A DNA stretch of 29,124 bases, taken from positions 1 to 29,124 of the forward strand of contig WOGZ01000381.1 in NCBI GenBank assembly GCA_009733775.1, written 5' to 3'. Shown here in pieces: positions 11,754 to 22,940 of the stretch. The first letter of the stretch is position 1. Every line of letters begins with the position of its first letter. Made by a program: the position numbers and the translations under genes. Below the pieces are notes generated by a model. That model saw only the letters and a list, made by a program, of their open reading frames with translations, was not told the origin of the DNA and ran no database searches. Source of the stretch: Alectoria sarmentosa. Taxonomy: Eukaryota; Ascomycota; Lecanoromycetes; Lecanorales; Parmeliaceae.

Positions 11754-14503
11754 TCATGACATTACTTGTTGCATATCCGATTCGTCCGGTCCTTTCTCCT
11801 CGTCTGTTGCGTTATGCAAGGCTTCCGCCCGTTTGACCGTTTCAACATCAAGATCAGTCACGTACGATTCGCCATCCCCGAAACGCATACGGACCTCGAA
11901 GTCGTTGTCGAGCATCATGTCGTCCTTCCAGAGGCGACGCGACCCATCATACACACACAAGACTCTTTTCTTCATCTTCATCTGGTCTTTGGCGCAACCC
12001 CATGAGACAGGGTAGTGCTTTCTCCTTCTCCGCCCCTTGCCAACCAAGGGAACACCTCCTTTGGAAGCTGTCATACCGCGACCCTTCCCGTGCGATGACA
12101 TGCGGCCAGACTTTGTGATGGAATTGCCACCCCCAGCGTGTCCGACACCCTGGGGATGCGCTGATTGTCAACATGAATTGTTTCGTCGGGAGGCAATTTC
12201 TCCTTTGCCGGAGCGAGTGCTCAATCTACCCGGCCATGCCTGATTGTCTTCGCTGGACTCGTCTTTGTAGTCGTCGTCATTATCATCGCCTTCCTCATCA
12301 TCGAAGGTTGCTGCATTGAGGTTGAAGTCGGTTTCAGCGGAAATCATGTGGCGGTCCATTGTGTCGCGGACTGCTTCATCATTGGCTACACCACCGAGGT
12401 GCTGCTCGTTGATGGCCTCACTGGGTTCCTCCTGCTGCACCACGCGAAGGACACAGTCGTCCAAATGCTCATAGAATTCTTGCGCGTTCTTAAACGTTGC
12501 GGAGCACGTGGAACACTTGCCAGTCGCGTCAACGGCTTGCGTTGACATCTTCTTGTTCGTGGAAGAATTTGTACTCTTCTTGCGGCTGTTTGGTGGCGTC
12601 TGTTCCACGCCATGGACAGAGGTAAGGTGGCGCTTGAAGACGTCTGCACGATTAAAACTTTTCTCCGACGCTGAGCCGGATCCTGGGCAGAATCCACAGA
12701 CCATGTTCCCCTTGTAGTGAGTAAGGGTGTGACGATTCTTGTCGTATTTGCGAGCGAAGCCTTTTTGGTGATAAGCGCAGGTAGCGATGGGGCATTTCTC
12801 AGGTCTCTCCGATTGATGGGTAAGCATATGCGCTTTCAGATCCTTGAATGGTCTACCGCAGTCCGGATGCGGGCAGCGAGTCCTCTCTTTGCCATCGTCA
12901 TCGAAACCATAGCCATTGGATCCTGGACTGTCCAAGGAGTTGCGAGAAAGACTTGACGCGATTGAAAATCTCCGTGCGTCCAAGCTTTGCGGGTACGGCT
13001 GGTAAGAAGCGGTGCGGAGGTAGGGCGACGTAGTGCCACTTCGGATCCTGGCAGATCCAGGCCGATTCGAGTCTTGACTAGACGTCTCCGACGCAGCTGG
13101 GGACGGCGGCTGAAATGTTTGCGATGGCAGATGATGGAATGCGTGAACAGTAGCGGGATAAGTTGTGATGGTAGTGTCATGAGCAATAGGTGTGTCGAAT
13201 TGTTGTATGAGGGATGGATCTGTAAGGATCAGAAGAATCAGCTTTGAGCGGCCGAGGTTGAAGTAGAGGAAAAGAAGAGCGAGTGGCATTGCTTGAAATT
13301 CTTTTGAAACAAAGGAAAGGGAGACAGCAAGGAAAACCGACAAGATAACTCAAGCGGAGCAACAAATCTGCCGCTACTTTGACCAAAGAAAGGACTTTGA
13401 GGTTGACCATAATGAGCTTGATGCCGAGAGATTGGAGGTGGGGTTGACCGATTGTACGGTTGGCAACGTTCTGGAGACTCCTGCGGGCTTTTTGGTGGTT
13501 TCTCATTATCCAAAGAAATGATTGGATCTCCGAGAAAAACCTGGTCTCCTAAACCGTGTGGCGAGGTCGCACGAGATGGAAAGCGAGATGCGGCAGACGC
13601 TGGCGTCAGAGGGGATCTGAACGAGCTCTTCCTTTGAGGAGGCGAGGTGGTCTGATGCTTGCGTGTGAACGACGTCGGCGAGGCTGCTCCGGACACTGCG
13701 GAAACCGGGGAATTCAACTGCAAGGGTTTCTGGAGATTGCTATTGGCTTCTTCGAGGATCGAATCGATGGTAATCTCTTTGGTACCGGTTGTCGTGTCCA
13801 ATGCCAATGGCCGAGGAGAAAATGCAGGGACAAAATTTTGCGACGCTAAACCAGAAGATACCGACGAAGCAATAGAGCGACTGAGAGGAATTGACAAAAG
13901 AGAATTATTCTCACACTCACCAACGTAATTCGGAAACTTGCTATCTTCCAGCATCAAACCATTTTCAAAGTTCGCTGGTGGGAATGAGTCTTGACTGAAG
14001 TTTTCGCTGCTTACGATCCCCGGTGCAATGCCCAGTCCATGAGGCGGACGAGACCATTTGTCTTCAAATGGCAGAACATGCGTCGCGCTTGCGTAAGGTG
14101 AACCATCAGCTGATGACGCTGTGCTTTGGGCGGAGGCCCCCGAAGCGGATGACAAGGTAGATGGCGGATGGTCGAAGCCATGTGAAATTGAGGGCGAGGG
14201 AGACCCTGAAGGTGTTTGCCGCCGCAGAGGCCTTCCCATGTTGCCTTTCTGAACCTCATATGGTACGTTTTGTGCTCCGAAGTAGGCCGACGGGGCAGAA
14301 GAGTAGGCGCAGACGGGCGGATATGACTCGTAGGATGTGCTGGCTTGGGCTGAGAAATCCCCGTGTCGATGCATGTTGCTCAGGAAATTTGGCTGGTAAT
14401 GCATATTGTTGACGTTGTCCAGCCCGGGATCCAGAGTGCCCATGTATGGGTGATCTCGGGGGAAGAGCACGAAATCGCTGACGTTGCTATACACCTTTGC
14501 CAT
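11754..14503 (-). CDS. C2H2 zinc-finger transcription factor (multi-finger, Pezizomycotina type)
   Basis: A probable nuclear DNA-binding regulator; I do not recognise a named orthologue. Exons on the minus strand: 14503 to about 13378, 13219-12230, 12160-11754. The last junction is phase-consistent. The donor of intron 1 is uncertain (GTAGCG at 13377 fits the phase; 13383 and 13341 are alternatives), while its acceptor TTACAG at 13220 is clear. Exon 1 encodes a long Ser/Pro/Gln-rich, probably disordered region. Exon 2 encodes the fingers: CPHPDCGRPFKDLKAHMLTH (CX4CX9HX3H, shortened), a second CX4CX15HX3H finger in a KGFARKYDKNRH context, a third CX2CX18HX4H finger, and a C2HC-like motif (CSTC..HLDDC). 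An Asp/Glu stretch follows. Exon 3 encodes a basic segment (GKGRRRRKHYP) and a conserved-looking tail with RVLCVYDGSRRLWKDDMMLD. The chosen start is the first ATG in the open frame; an upstream exon is possible. Confidence 0.85.
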
Positions 14504-14616
14504 TCCCCAAGCCAGCGGTCGATAGCTGAGGCGTGAGCGGTAGCAAGTAGGTATGCACAAAGAGTTGGCGCTCAATGAGCTAGCAGCACATGAGTAAGTT
14601 TGACGCACGCACAGGT

Positions 14617-15003
14617 TCAGAGAGGAGCAATACCTGCGCTGGAGTGTGTCGAATGGACTCGAGACGAAGGAGGGGAAGATTTGAGCAAGGGCGGGGGAGT
14701 GTGACGGATGCTCAATAAACTATTAAGGTAATTACTGGAAGGGTATGAAAGGTTTTGAGAAAAGGAAGTAAGACGACGATCAGGGCGCTGAAACGCGAGT
14801 GGGGGGACAATGCTGATCAGGACTCGGGAATGGAGAGATGAAGAGCGTGGGCGAGGGTGGTAAGAGGAAAGATTGTTTGGATGATGATCAGATGGATCAA
14901 CAACATTCAGGCACATTGGGGGCTGCCTTGTGCTTATAGACTGGGGAAGGAGGGTGGAGGTGGTGGTGGTGGTGGTGGTGGTGGTAGTGGTTGTGCCGGC
15001 CAT
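14617..15003 (-). other. possible upstream ORF with poly-threonine start
   Basis: A 128-codon frame begins with ATG and a run of about a dozen Thr codons from a GGT/ACC microsatellite, followed by Ser/Pro-rich sequence. It stops 114 bases before the C2H2 start codon. It cannot be spliced into the C2H2 frame with the sites I examined: a GTATTG donor at about 14634 joined to nearby AG acceptors gives a stop or the wrong frame. It may lie in the 5' leader, or be chance. Confidence 0.25.
14959..14985 (+). repeat. (GGT)9 microsatellite
   Basis: Nine uninterrupted GGT units, followed by AGTGGT. On the minus strand this reads ACC and gives the poly-Thr start of the possible upstream ORF. Confidence 0.95.
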
Positions 15004-15359
15004 AGCGAAGCGTGAAGGAAGGATGCGCAGCAGTTGCAGGGAATGGTGGGAAAGGTGACATTTTTCCGAAGAGAAAAAAAGGCATTAATTCTTAGCTGCA
15101 GATTAAGGAAGATGGTAGCCAGCCTTACAGATGATTCCCGAGAAATGGGAAAGGCAATTTGGGGGCAAAGCTCCGAAGCTAAAGAGAGGAATCAAGGCAC
15201 GATCTTACTCAGCGCAGAAGCCATCTTCTTAGAGGACGAGAGATGATGTACGATGATGTAAGAATAGCCACTTGTCTTCCTGGGAGCGCGTGTACAACGT
15301 GGAGCGTTACCGCCGATCGGTGAATAGACTCGCTCGCATGGATATTGGATACCTACTTT

Positions 15360-15393
15360 ATGGATATGGGTATGGGTATGGGTATGGATATGG
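15360..15393 (+). repeat. ATGGGT/ATGGAT hexamer repeat
   Basis: Five tandem hexamers (ATGGAT, three ATGGGT, ATGGAT) plus ATGG. This is a short minisatellite about 0.86 kb upstream of the C2H2 start. The unit is not the TTAGGG telomere unit. Confidence 0.9.
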
Positions 15394-15827
15394 TCGCGCA
15401 GGCTCAGCGTGAAATACTGACCGACTGAACTACGGCCCCTTTGATTATTGTCGAGGCAGCGACAGCTAAATTACCTAGCTCGAGTTCAAGAGAGAAGAGT
15501 ACAAGGTCCAAATCGTCCAGTGGGTCAACATGGCTGTATGATGAGCGGCCGACCAGCGGTGAAGTGGAGTCAGGACTCAGGAGTGGCAGAAGAGCGTTAT
15601 GGTTGCGAAGTTGCGAGGTTGCTTCGGCATCGAATTCCTAACAGAGGAAGATCAAGATAGCTTTTACCCTACCCGTATCGCTAGGTGCATCCAAAAAGTC
15701 CAAACACAGTAATAGCGTTGCCCAGAACTTGCAGGCAAACAAGGCTGAGAGGCTGAGTTCCGAGTCCCACCCCTGCCCCGTTCGCTAAAGTGTTTATTTT
15801 GGGATCTTCAATCGTGGAAGCCATTTC

Positions 15828-15874
<47 letters not shown>
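15828..15874 (+). repeat. (TTA)n microsatellite
   Basis: About 15.7 uninterrupted TTA units. It lies in normal-composition intergenic DNA and is probably length-polymorphic. Confidence 0.97.
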
Positions 15875-18711
15875 GCTATTGTCAAGGCTAGTCACTGGCT
15901 TTCGGTGTACTCCGTAAACAATAGATAATACTTCATGGCAGAATTCCTTCGTTTGTTGTAGCAACAAGCTTTGGTGTCGCGATATTCTGTCGCAATAAGC
16001 CTTTCGGAATCGGGCTGTGTGATTCGCCGAAAGAGCAATCTAGCTGTTGGCATCCAAAGCACCAAACAGACACCGCCATTCAAAACATGTTTGGGCGAAT
16101 CCTATCAAAGGTCCAAGCCTCAATGTGGCCATGCGAATAGCTTCATGCAATCTGTCCTGCAAGGATATGTCATCATCCTGCGTCCCTTTGGTGAAGTCCG
16201 ACCTGCTAAACTATGACAGCGACGGAAGGCGCAAATGAAGAGTATTTATTCCATATCAAAGCTTCGGTCTTCGCGACGCGGCGCACCTTTGTTCTCCAGT
16301 GTCTTTCTGCATAGTGTGCACACCGTTCAGGCAGCCCACCAGTGCTTGCAGGATTGATCATCTTCAACCCAGCAGCTCCCTTGCATCGTAGCTCGTTTAT
16401 AGTAGTTACCGCAGTAGCTAGTCCTTTTCAGAGTCATACGAGCAATCTCGGTTAGATAAGTGTCGAGGGCAAGATGGAGGTAAGTTAGTTAGCTTCGAGT
16501 GTTGGAACTTGGAAGGAGTCATAACCCTGAAGGACTCGTGGAAGGTTCCCCAACTGTTTCATCTCCACGTGCTACGAACTCGTGGAAAGCCCGTTGATCG
16601 ACGCTATGCTGTTCGGACTGAGGCGGGAGTCTTCTTCCCCGGGTCCAATGGCTATCCAGTGAACCCAGTGCACCCACACATTTTCACCTTCTAAAGCCTT
16701 TCTAAAATAATATGTCCTGCAGGATCCACACCAAATACCCGTTGAAACGACACAAGGCTGATCCTCTCAGGGTGTGGCACGTACCTTTCATGATCGTTGC
16801 CGCGTTTCATCCGTTACCAAGTGGACCGACTTCTTGACTGTGATTTGCTCAATCCTGTTTCTTGCTTTGCAAGTCTTTTTTGTGTAACGATGGAACCATA
16901 CACATACCACATCAAGTGAAAGAGCCATCATCATTGGTGGAATGAGGAAATTGGATCCCACACCACTCTCATTCTTTGATCATTGATCAACGCCGCATGT
17001 AACAGTGTATGATGCCTTACAGTGAAACATGACACCAAATCTCTCTATTACGAAGCCTATAATACATCATTGGGTAGGCCGGGGAGGATCTGTGTGGTCC
17101 GTTCACACTAAATGTGTAGGGCTGCAGCCCTGCAAAAAGGATACCTTGTCCTGGTATGAACGGAAGCGACTACCACCTTATTATCACACCGTACTCTGTC
17201 GTAGATTGCAAGCAGCATGCTTTCTTCCATCACTGCCGTTTAACGGTTGCAGTACCTAGTGTATGCGCGCTCATCAATCGTTGGTAACGTGCAAATGCAA
17301 AGTTCTATCATTAGCATCGGTGTATCCGACACCACCGGTACTAGACTACCATACGGATACCCCTCATTTCGTGGATTCCTTTTCCCATGTGTACTTTCAA
17401 TCCATTGGACAACCACTTATCCTTTTTCTCTTTCTTTAATTCACCCCCACACCTTCACAACTAGTTCGGAGCTTGTCAGCGTCACCGGCGTATGTAGTCA
17501 GTTTCCAATCGTTTTCGATGGGCCGGTGGCCCTGTCTATCCTTGACCAATGAATGCAGGCGGCGAGTCCGAACGCAGCCGGCGGCCTATGGTCGAGAGAT
17601 TTCAAATCGTCTAGAAAATACGTGCAGGCTCGACAAACTTTGACTGGTACCTTATGGCAACTTAGCTGCTAAGACTGCGGGTCCAAACTGTCCATGGGTC
17701 TGAAAATTTCCCCGCCCTACTGTGTCCGTTCTCCCATCCATAGGTTTTGAAACGATGAGGCTCATTCGACGAGGCTCAAGGGTTCTTCAAACATTACTAC
17801 ATTGGTTTGACCGGACCAAGCCAAGCTACTTGTCTGTTTCCTAAGAAATGGTCTGCCTTGCAGAGTCAGGAAATACCACTAAGACAAGGCAGCCATATTT
17901 TTGGAGGCAGCGAAGCTTGCTGTGTGTCTGTGCGTTGGTCCATTGACTACGTCCGACTGCGACTGGTGAGACTTCTTTTACTTTGAACGACGAGATCCAC
18001 CTGTACGTGGTGCTGGCAAGGAGCCTCCGCCAAGAGATCTCACGTCTAATGCCAGCCACGCAGTGGTTGCTTACCCAAATCGATTCAATCTTGACCAGAT
18101 GTTGAGACAGGGGGAGAATAAAGCTGCGGAAAGAGAGGCTTCTACACGTTCGCACGAACAACGCTGACAAGCTGCTAACTATGGGTTTTCCACTCGACTA
18201 CAATATAATTGAGGCTCACGTGTCTGGTTCTGCCGAATTTGAATTAGTGCTCGAGCGTTTAACATTTGAACGGCGCGCCAGTCTCATATCGACGGCAAAA
18301 CACAATCCATCCTACCGGGCCTCTTTTCAAGGTATTTTCTTCGGGTTTCTGACTCTCAGAAAATAGAGTCTGATGGCAAAAGGGGCGATTCCGATCCGAA
18401 TCCATGGTGGCTATACGAATGTCCAGGGATGGGGTTAATTGTGGGTAGGTTGCACGTGTAGGGGATTCGTTGCCTCAGAGGATTAGTGGAGATCGTACAA
18501 ACTTGAGACGTGGCCGCAAGGCTGAGTGGTTGCATAACTCGTACTACGATTACGAAAGTGCTCATTGTAGCCTCCTAAGTATACACACACCATACAATTC
18601 TGCTCTAAAGTCCATCTCTTCGTATAATATGTATGAGGTGCCAGTTGCTGATCAAATGGATATCAACGTGATAGCGATCAGGGAGTGCATGGACTCGAAA
18701 TTGTGATCATA

Positions 18712-19586
18712 TCACAGATTTGCTACTGGGCCTCGCCATCCCCAGCCGCCAGGGATAGTACCGTCAAGCTGACGCATACCTGACGCTTCGCATATCTTGA
18801 TCACCACCTCCCGCACTGCTTTGACCTCTTCGACACTCGCGCCATGATTTAAGCAGCCTTTGATGTGGCCTTTCAACTGTGCTGGGACCTTATCGCTCAG
18901 TCAGTGAATAGAAGCGTTGAAATACGGGTGTCATTTCACATCTTGGGGTATCAGGCCTGCCACAAGAACAAAGCTTGTCTCGCGAGCACTCAGAACGTTT
19001 GTGTTACTAAGTATATATCCGTACATCAACCGAGCCGTGATGCCTAGATCTTCTGTCCCACTTCGGTCCATCTGAGACATGACACGCTTGGAGACCTTTC
19101 CGTATACCTTATCGAAGAAGCTTTGCCCTCGGTGCAAAACCGTTGACTGAGGAACATCGTATAGATCTGAGGGTCTAGCGGTAGGAGAGTAGCCCAGTGG
19201 TTCATCGAGAAGTGAAGGTGGGGTTGCAGACTTCAATGAGAAAAGAGCGTTTATGGCCTTCGTAGACGCTTTGATCAGCGTCTGGACCAAGGAAATGAAG
19301 ACAGCATGCGACGTAGTACTTTTGGTAGTCCACCTATCGGGGCAGCTTTCACCAATGCCTCCCTCATCTTTCGCGCAATTTCCAATTGTTCCTCATGTCC
19401 TGGCTTCGTGTCACAACTGCCTGCCCCTTTTTCGATCGCGTGCTTGAAAACAGTAGGGATCTCATGAGGCATATTGAGCACCGACAAAGTGGCGCCGGTC
19501 AAAAAATACCACGCATGGCGTGGGAGGTGCGGTTGTTCTCGAACTGAAGAAAGCAGCGCTGGCGTTATGACAGTGAGCGGCGGCAT
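18712..19586 (-). CDS. carboxymuconolactone decarboxylase/AhpD-like domain protein
   Basis: A member of a fungal group within the AhpD/CMD-like helical superfamily. No specific substrate can be assigned. Exons on the minus strand: 19586-19320, 19257-18940, 18888-18712, joined at phase 0, giving 253 residues. The introns (62 and 51 bases) have GTACTA and GTGAAA donors and AAG acceptors, with CTGAT and CTGAC branch-like sites. Recognisable stretches are MREALVKAAPIGGLPK at the end of exon 1 continuing into AINALFSLK, then RGQSFFDKVYGKVSKRV, then ARLMYGYILSNTNVLSARET, and AGLIPQD joined to VPAQLKGHIKGCLNHGAS, ending with EEVKAVREVVIKICEASGM. I see no CxxC peroxidatic pair as in true AhpD; the nearest cysteine is Cys207. 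A catalytic alkylhydroperoxidase role is therefore doubtful. It sits about 0.5 kb from the RIP-like island yet is intact. Confidence 0.85.
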
Positions 19587-20106
19587 GACTTGAATCGGAG
19601 GCCAAAGCTATCTTGAATCACCAGGCCATTACGGAAACTAAGATACTTTCAGGCTCGTGTAAATCATCCTCATCCATCATCCACGTCATAAAGGTGTGAC
19701 GTTTTGATATGATGTAGCTTGGTATTTCCAAGATCTGCACCAGGATATGCAATCTGCCGGAATACTCCATGCAATGTAGGGTTAGGGCTTCTACACTCAA
19801 ACCCTATCTACACACGAAATCTATTATTATCTGAAATAGTAGTTGATAATGAACGTGTTAATACGATGGAACAAAGATGGGAAAAGAAGCAACCTTTCAA
19901 TTGTTTAGTAAAACATCTGTCACTCGTAGCACGATTTATCTCGCCTTTCAAAACGCATTTTACTCGGGGTTGGCTCGGGGTCGCATTTTCAGGGCCCGCT
20001 CGAGGGTTTCTATCGAGGTTGTATTAAATATCCGTTATCGTGCCTGCAAGTCTTGGCGCAGAAAAATGACATTCACCGGCCTACGTCATCGCAACGAGAG
20101 GTTTTA
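19587..20106. promoter_or_regulatory. promoter region of the CMD-like gene and transition to the AT-rich island
   Basis: 520 bases of mostly normal composition upstream of the CMD-like gene. It contains a telomere-like TAGGGTTAGGG motif (19777-19787) and becomes AT-rich abruptly after about 20106. No coding frame with recognisable similarity was seen. Confidence 0.5.
19777..19787 (+). promoter_or_regulatory. TAGGGTTAGGG telobox-like motif
   Basis: Nearly two TTAGGG units lie 190 bases upstream of the CMD-like start codon. Teloboxes of this kind are bound by Tbf1/Teb1-type Myb factors in fungi. The functional assignment is by motif only. Confidence 0.4.
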
Positions 20107-22550
20107 ATAGAAAATTTACTATAACGAACATATAGAGAACTCGAACGTCTTTAAAATCGACATCAAATAATATTTTATAAAAGCTTTCGCTCTACTATTG
20201 TGCAATGCTCGCCGATTTTCACGATAACGAATATTTAATATAACTCGATAATAAGTTTAAGTTAAAATTACTTAACTCGATAAAGTTTATAAAACGTTAA
20301 TAAATTTGAAAAAAATAATGTTTATTAAACTTTCGATTTTAAAATTTTCGAATATATAAATTATTTTCTTTAATAACAATAAAATATAAATCGAATATAT
20401 ATATAAATAAAAAACAGTTTAATAATTTTTTAATTTTTTAATAAAAATTAAATTAAGATGCTCGTTTTATTATAAATTTATAATATTTATAAAAAAAACA
20501 TTTTTAAAAAATAAAAAACTGTTACATTTATACGAATACGTTTTATTTAAAAAAACTTAATAAAAACAATTTTTTTAACAAATTTATAACGTTTCAATTT
20601 TTTATTTATTTGTTTATAAACTTTTTTATTTATTTTAATATATATTTAATTAATCGCGATTATTTCATTTTTTATATAATATTAAAATAAATAAATTAAA
20701 ATCAAAATTTTAAAAAAAAATTCAAATAAATCAAAAATAATAAATAACGTATTTTCAATTTAAACTTTTTAATAAATTTATTAAACGACATTATTTCGAA
20801 AATAAAAGTTTTAAACATTTTTCATTAATTAAATTTAATAAATCGCTCGAAAGATTTTTTATTATTATTATTAAAATATTAACATCGAAAACTTTTAAAT
20901 TATATTAAATTATAATTATTTTTTCTTTAATTTCAAATTTAATCGAGTTAACTAGTTTTTTTTTTTACATTTTATCGTTTCATTATTTTATTTATAATAA
21001 ATTAAATCAAAATTCGAGAATTTAAAAATCTTAAAAATAATAAAAAATATTTAAACGAATATTTGAAAGTTTTAAAATAAATATATAAATAAAATTATAA
21101 AAATAAAAATAAAATCGCAAAAATCAAAGTATTATATTATAATAAAAGTTATAAAATTCTTTTTTATCAAAATTTGTTAAATTACGCATTTATATAATAT
21201 AATAATTTAAATATCGATATTAAATAAAATTAATCTCGTTTGAAAACAACTTTTTTTTTATCTTTATTATTATAATAAAAAACGCTTAAACGAAAAAATT
21301 TAAATTGAAAATTAAATTTATAAATCTCGAATAAACGAAATTAAAAATTATTAATTAATTATTTTAAAAAAACAATTAAATTAATAATAAAACTTTTATT
21401 TAATTAAATGAACGTCGAAATAATTACGTTGAAAAGAATAAAAGATGTTGATAAAAGAACGCGATATTATTCGAATATAATTAAAATGTTAATTACGTTT
21501 TTATTATTATTATTTAACTCATTGAAATTATTTATAATAAAATTAACAAAATAACTTTATTTGATTTTATATATCGAAATATTATAAAAGTTAATTTAAA
21601 TAATATTATTTCGATATTTAACGAAAGATTAATAAAATAAATGTTTATTAACATTAATTAAGCGTTTTTAACATTAATATAAAAAATGAAAACTCTTTAT
21701 ATAACACAAATTAAAAAATTCTTTTTAAAACATTAAATATAAATTAAACATTAACGTATTCTTCTCGAAATTTTAATCGTTCGAATTTTTTTTTATTAAA
21801 AATTAAATGTTTTATTTATAATAAAATGAAATATTATATTAATAATCACAATAAACAAAATGTTTTTTTTTCGATTACGATCGAAATTTTCACGCAATAA
21901 TAACGTTAACAAAAATATAATTATTTTTAATATAATAATTAATATTACGAATCGAATGAAAATCGAAAAAAAGATTTATAATTAATAATAACTTATTTCT
22001 TATTTATAAATAATGAAATTACTTTTATAATAATCGCAAATTAATTAAATAATGAAAAAAAGCTCATTTTCGCAAATTCTTTAACGTTTCAAAAAAAAAT
22101 ATAAACAAAAAGTTAATATTTTAATTAAATCGATAAATTTATGAAAATTAAATTAAAATAATTATAAAGCGAAAAATATTAAGAAAATGAGTATTGAAAA
22201 AAAATTAAATGAAAATATCTTTAATTAAAATCGTATTAAATTATTGAAAATACGATTAATTAGTTATAAGATGCTTGTCAAATTTATAATAAACGATATA
22301 TTTATAATTAACGACATAATAATATCGATAATGTAATATATTAAAAAGGTTATATTTTGAATAATTATAAATTAATTAATTCTTTTATCAAAATTAATTA
22401 TTTATTAAATTATTAAATTATAAATTTAATAAAATATCGTTTATTAAATAAATATAATAAACTTAACAATATGATAATATAACGATTTTCTTAATAATTG
22501 ACGAATAATAAACAATGCATTATATTCTCATAATGTTTTTCGACGAAAAA

Positions 22551-22626
22551 CGATAATTATTTATTACTTTTATGATGTTTATATGCTTCGATAATTATTT
22601 GTTATTTTTATAATATTTACGTGTTT
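22551..22626 (+). repeat. 38-bp tandem duplication with transition-only divergence
   Basis: Two adjacent 38-bp units (22551-22588 and 22589-22626) both start CGATAATTATTT. They match at 31 of 38 positions without gaps, and all seven differences are C/T or A/G. The flanks do not continue the repeat. Confidence 0.85.
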
Positions 22627-22808
22627 AATCATATTCGAGATCTTTTATTTAACAATTCTTAAATAATCTTATCAAAGATTATTAATTTATCAACGTTCGC
22701 GATTTTTTAAAATTTCGCGATTTTCTGAAATTCGAAATCAAAAATGTTTTTTATATCATCGTTTATATCGATATTCATTATTTTTTTATTCTCGTAATTC
22801 TTTAACGG

Positions 22809-22940
22809 CGTAAACGTAAACGAATAACGACGCAATAAATTTAACAATTTGATAATTTCAAGTTGTTTAACGACTTTTATCTAATTAAGTTTACGTTTAT
22901 AATTTATAAACGTAAACGTAAACGAATAACGACGTAATAA
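22809..22940 (+). repeat. 30-bp direct repeat pair
   Basis: The copies at 22809-22838 and 22911-22940 (both starting CGTAAACGTAAACG) differ by one base, CpA in the first and TpA in the second, which is exactly the preferred RIP change. A palindrome overlaps the start of the second copy. Confidence 0.85.
22890..22916. repeat. 27-bp near-perfect palindrome
   Basis: A 13-bp arm (TTTACGTTTATAA) and its exact reverse complement are separated by a single T. It shares the core ACGTTTATA/TATAAACGT with the palindrome at 23647-23673. Confidence 0.85.

Larger units (their letters stand above)
14504..18711. promoter_or_regulatory. 4.2-kb gene-free region upstream of the C2H2 gene
   Basis: Normal base composition but no open frame with recognisable similarity on either strand. 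It separates the start of the C2H2 gene from the stop of the next minus-strand gene, so it is most simply a long leader and regulatory region, as often precedes developmental regulators. It also holds a poly-Thr upstream ORF and three simple repeats, listed separately. Fast-evolving small secreted proteins or noncoding RNAs could be missed by eye. Confidence 0.45.

Noticed and set aside
15946..15957. 12-bp match (CCTTCGTTTGTT) to the repeat at the left end
   Set aside because: It is too short, and the flanks do not match.
16509..16694. Open frame with a KDSWKVP stretch recalling fungal FunK1 kinase-like proteins
   Set aside because: The match is a few residues, the frame lacks an ATG, and nothing before or after it continues a kinase fold. 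Treated as chance.
18511..18535. tRNA-like A-box (GGCTGAGTGGTTG)
   Set aside because: No matching B-box or cloverleaf could be drawn around it.
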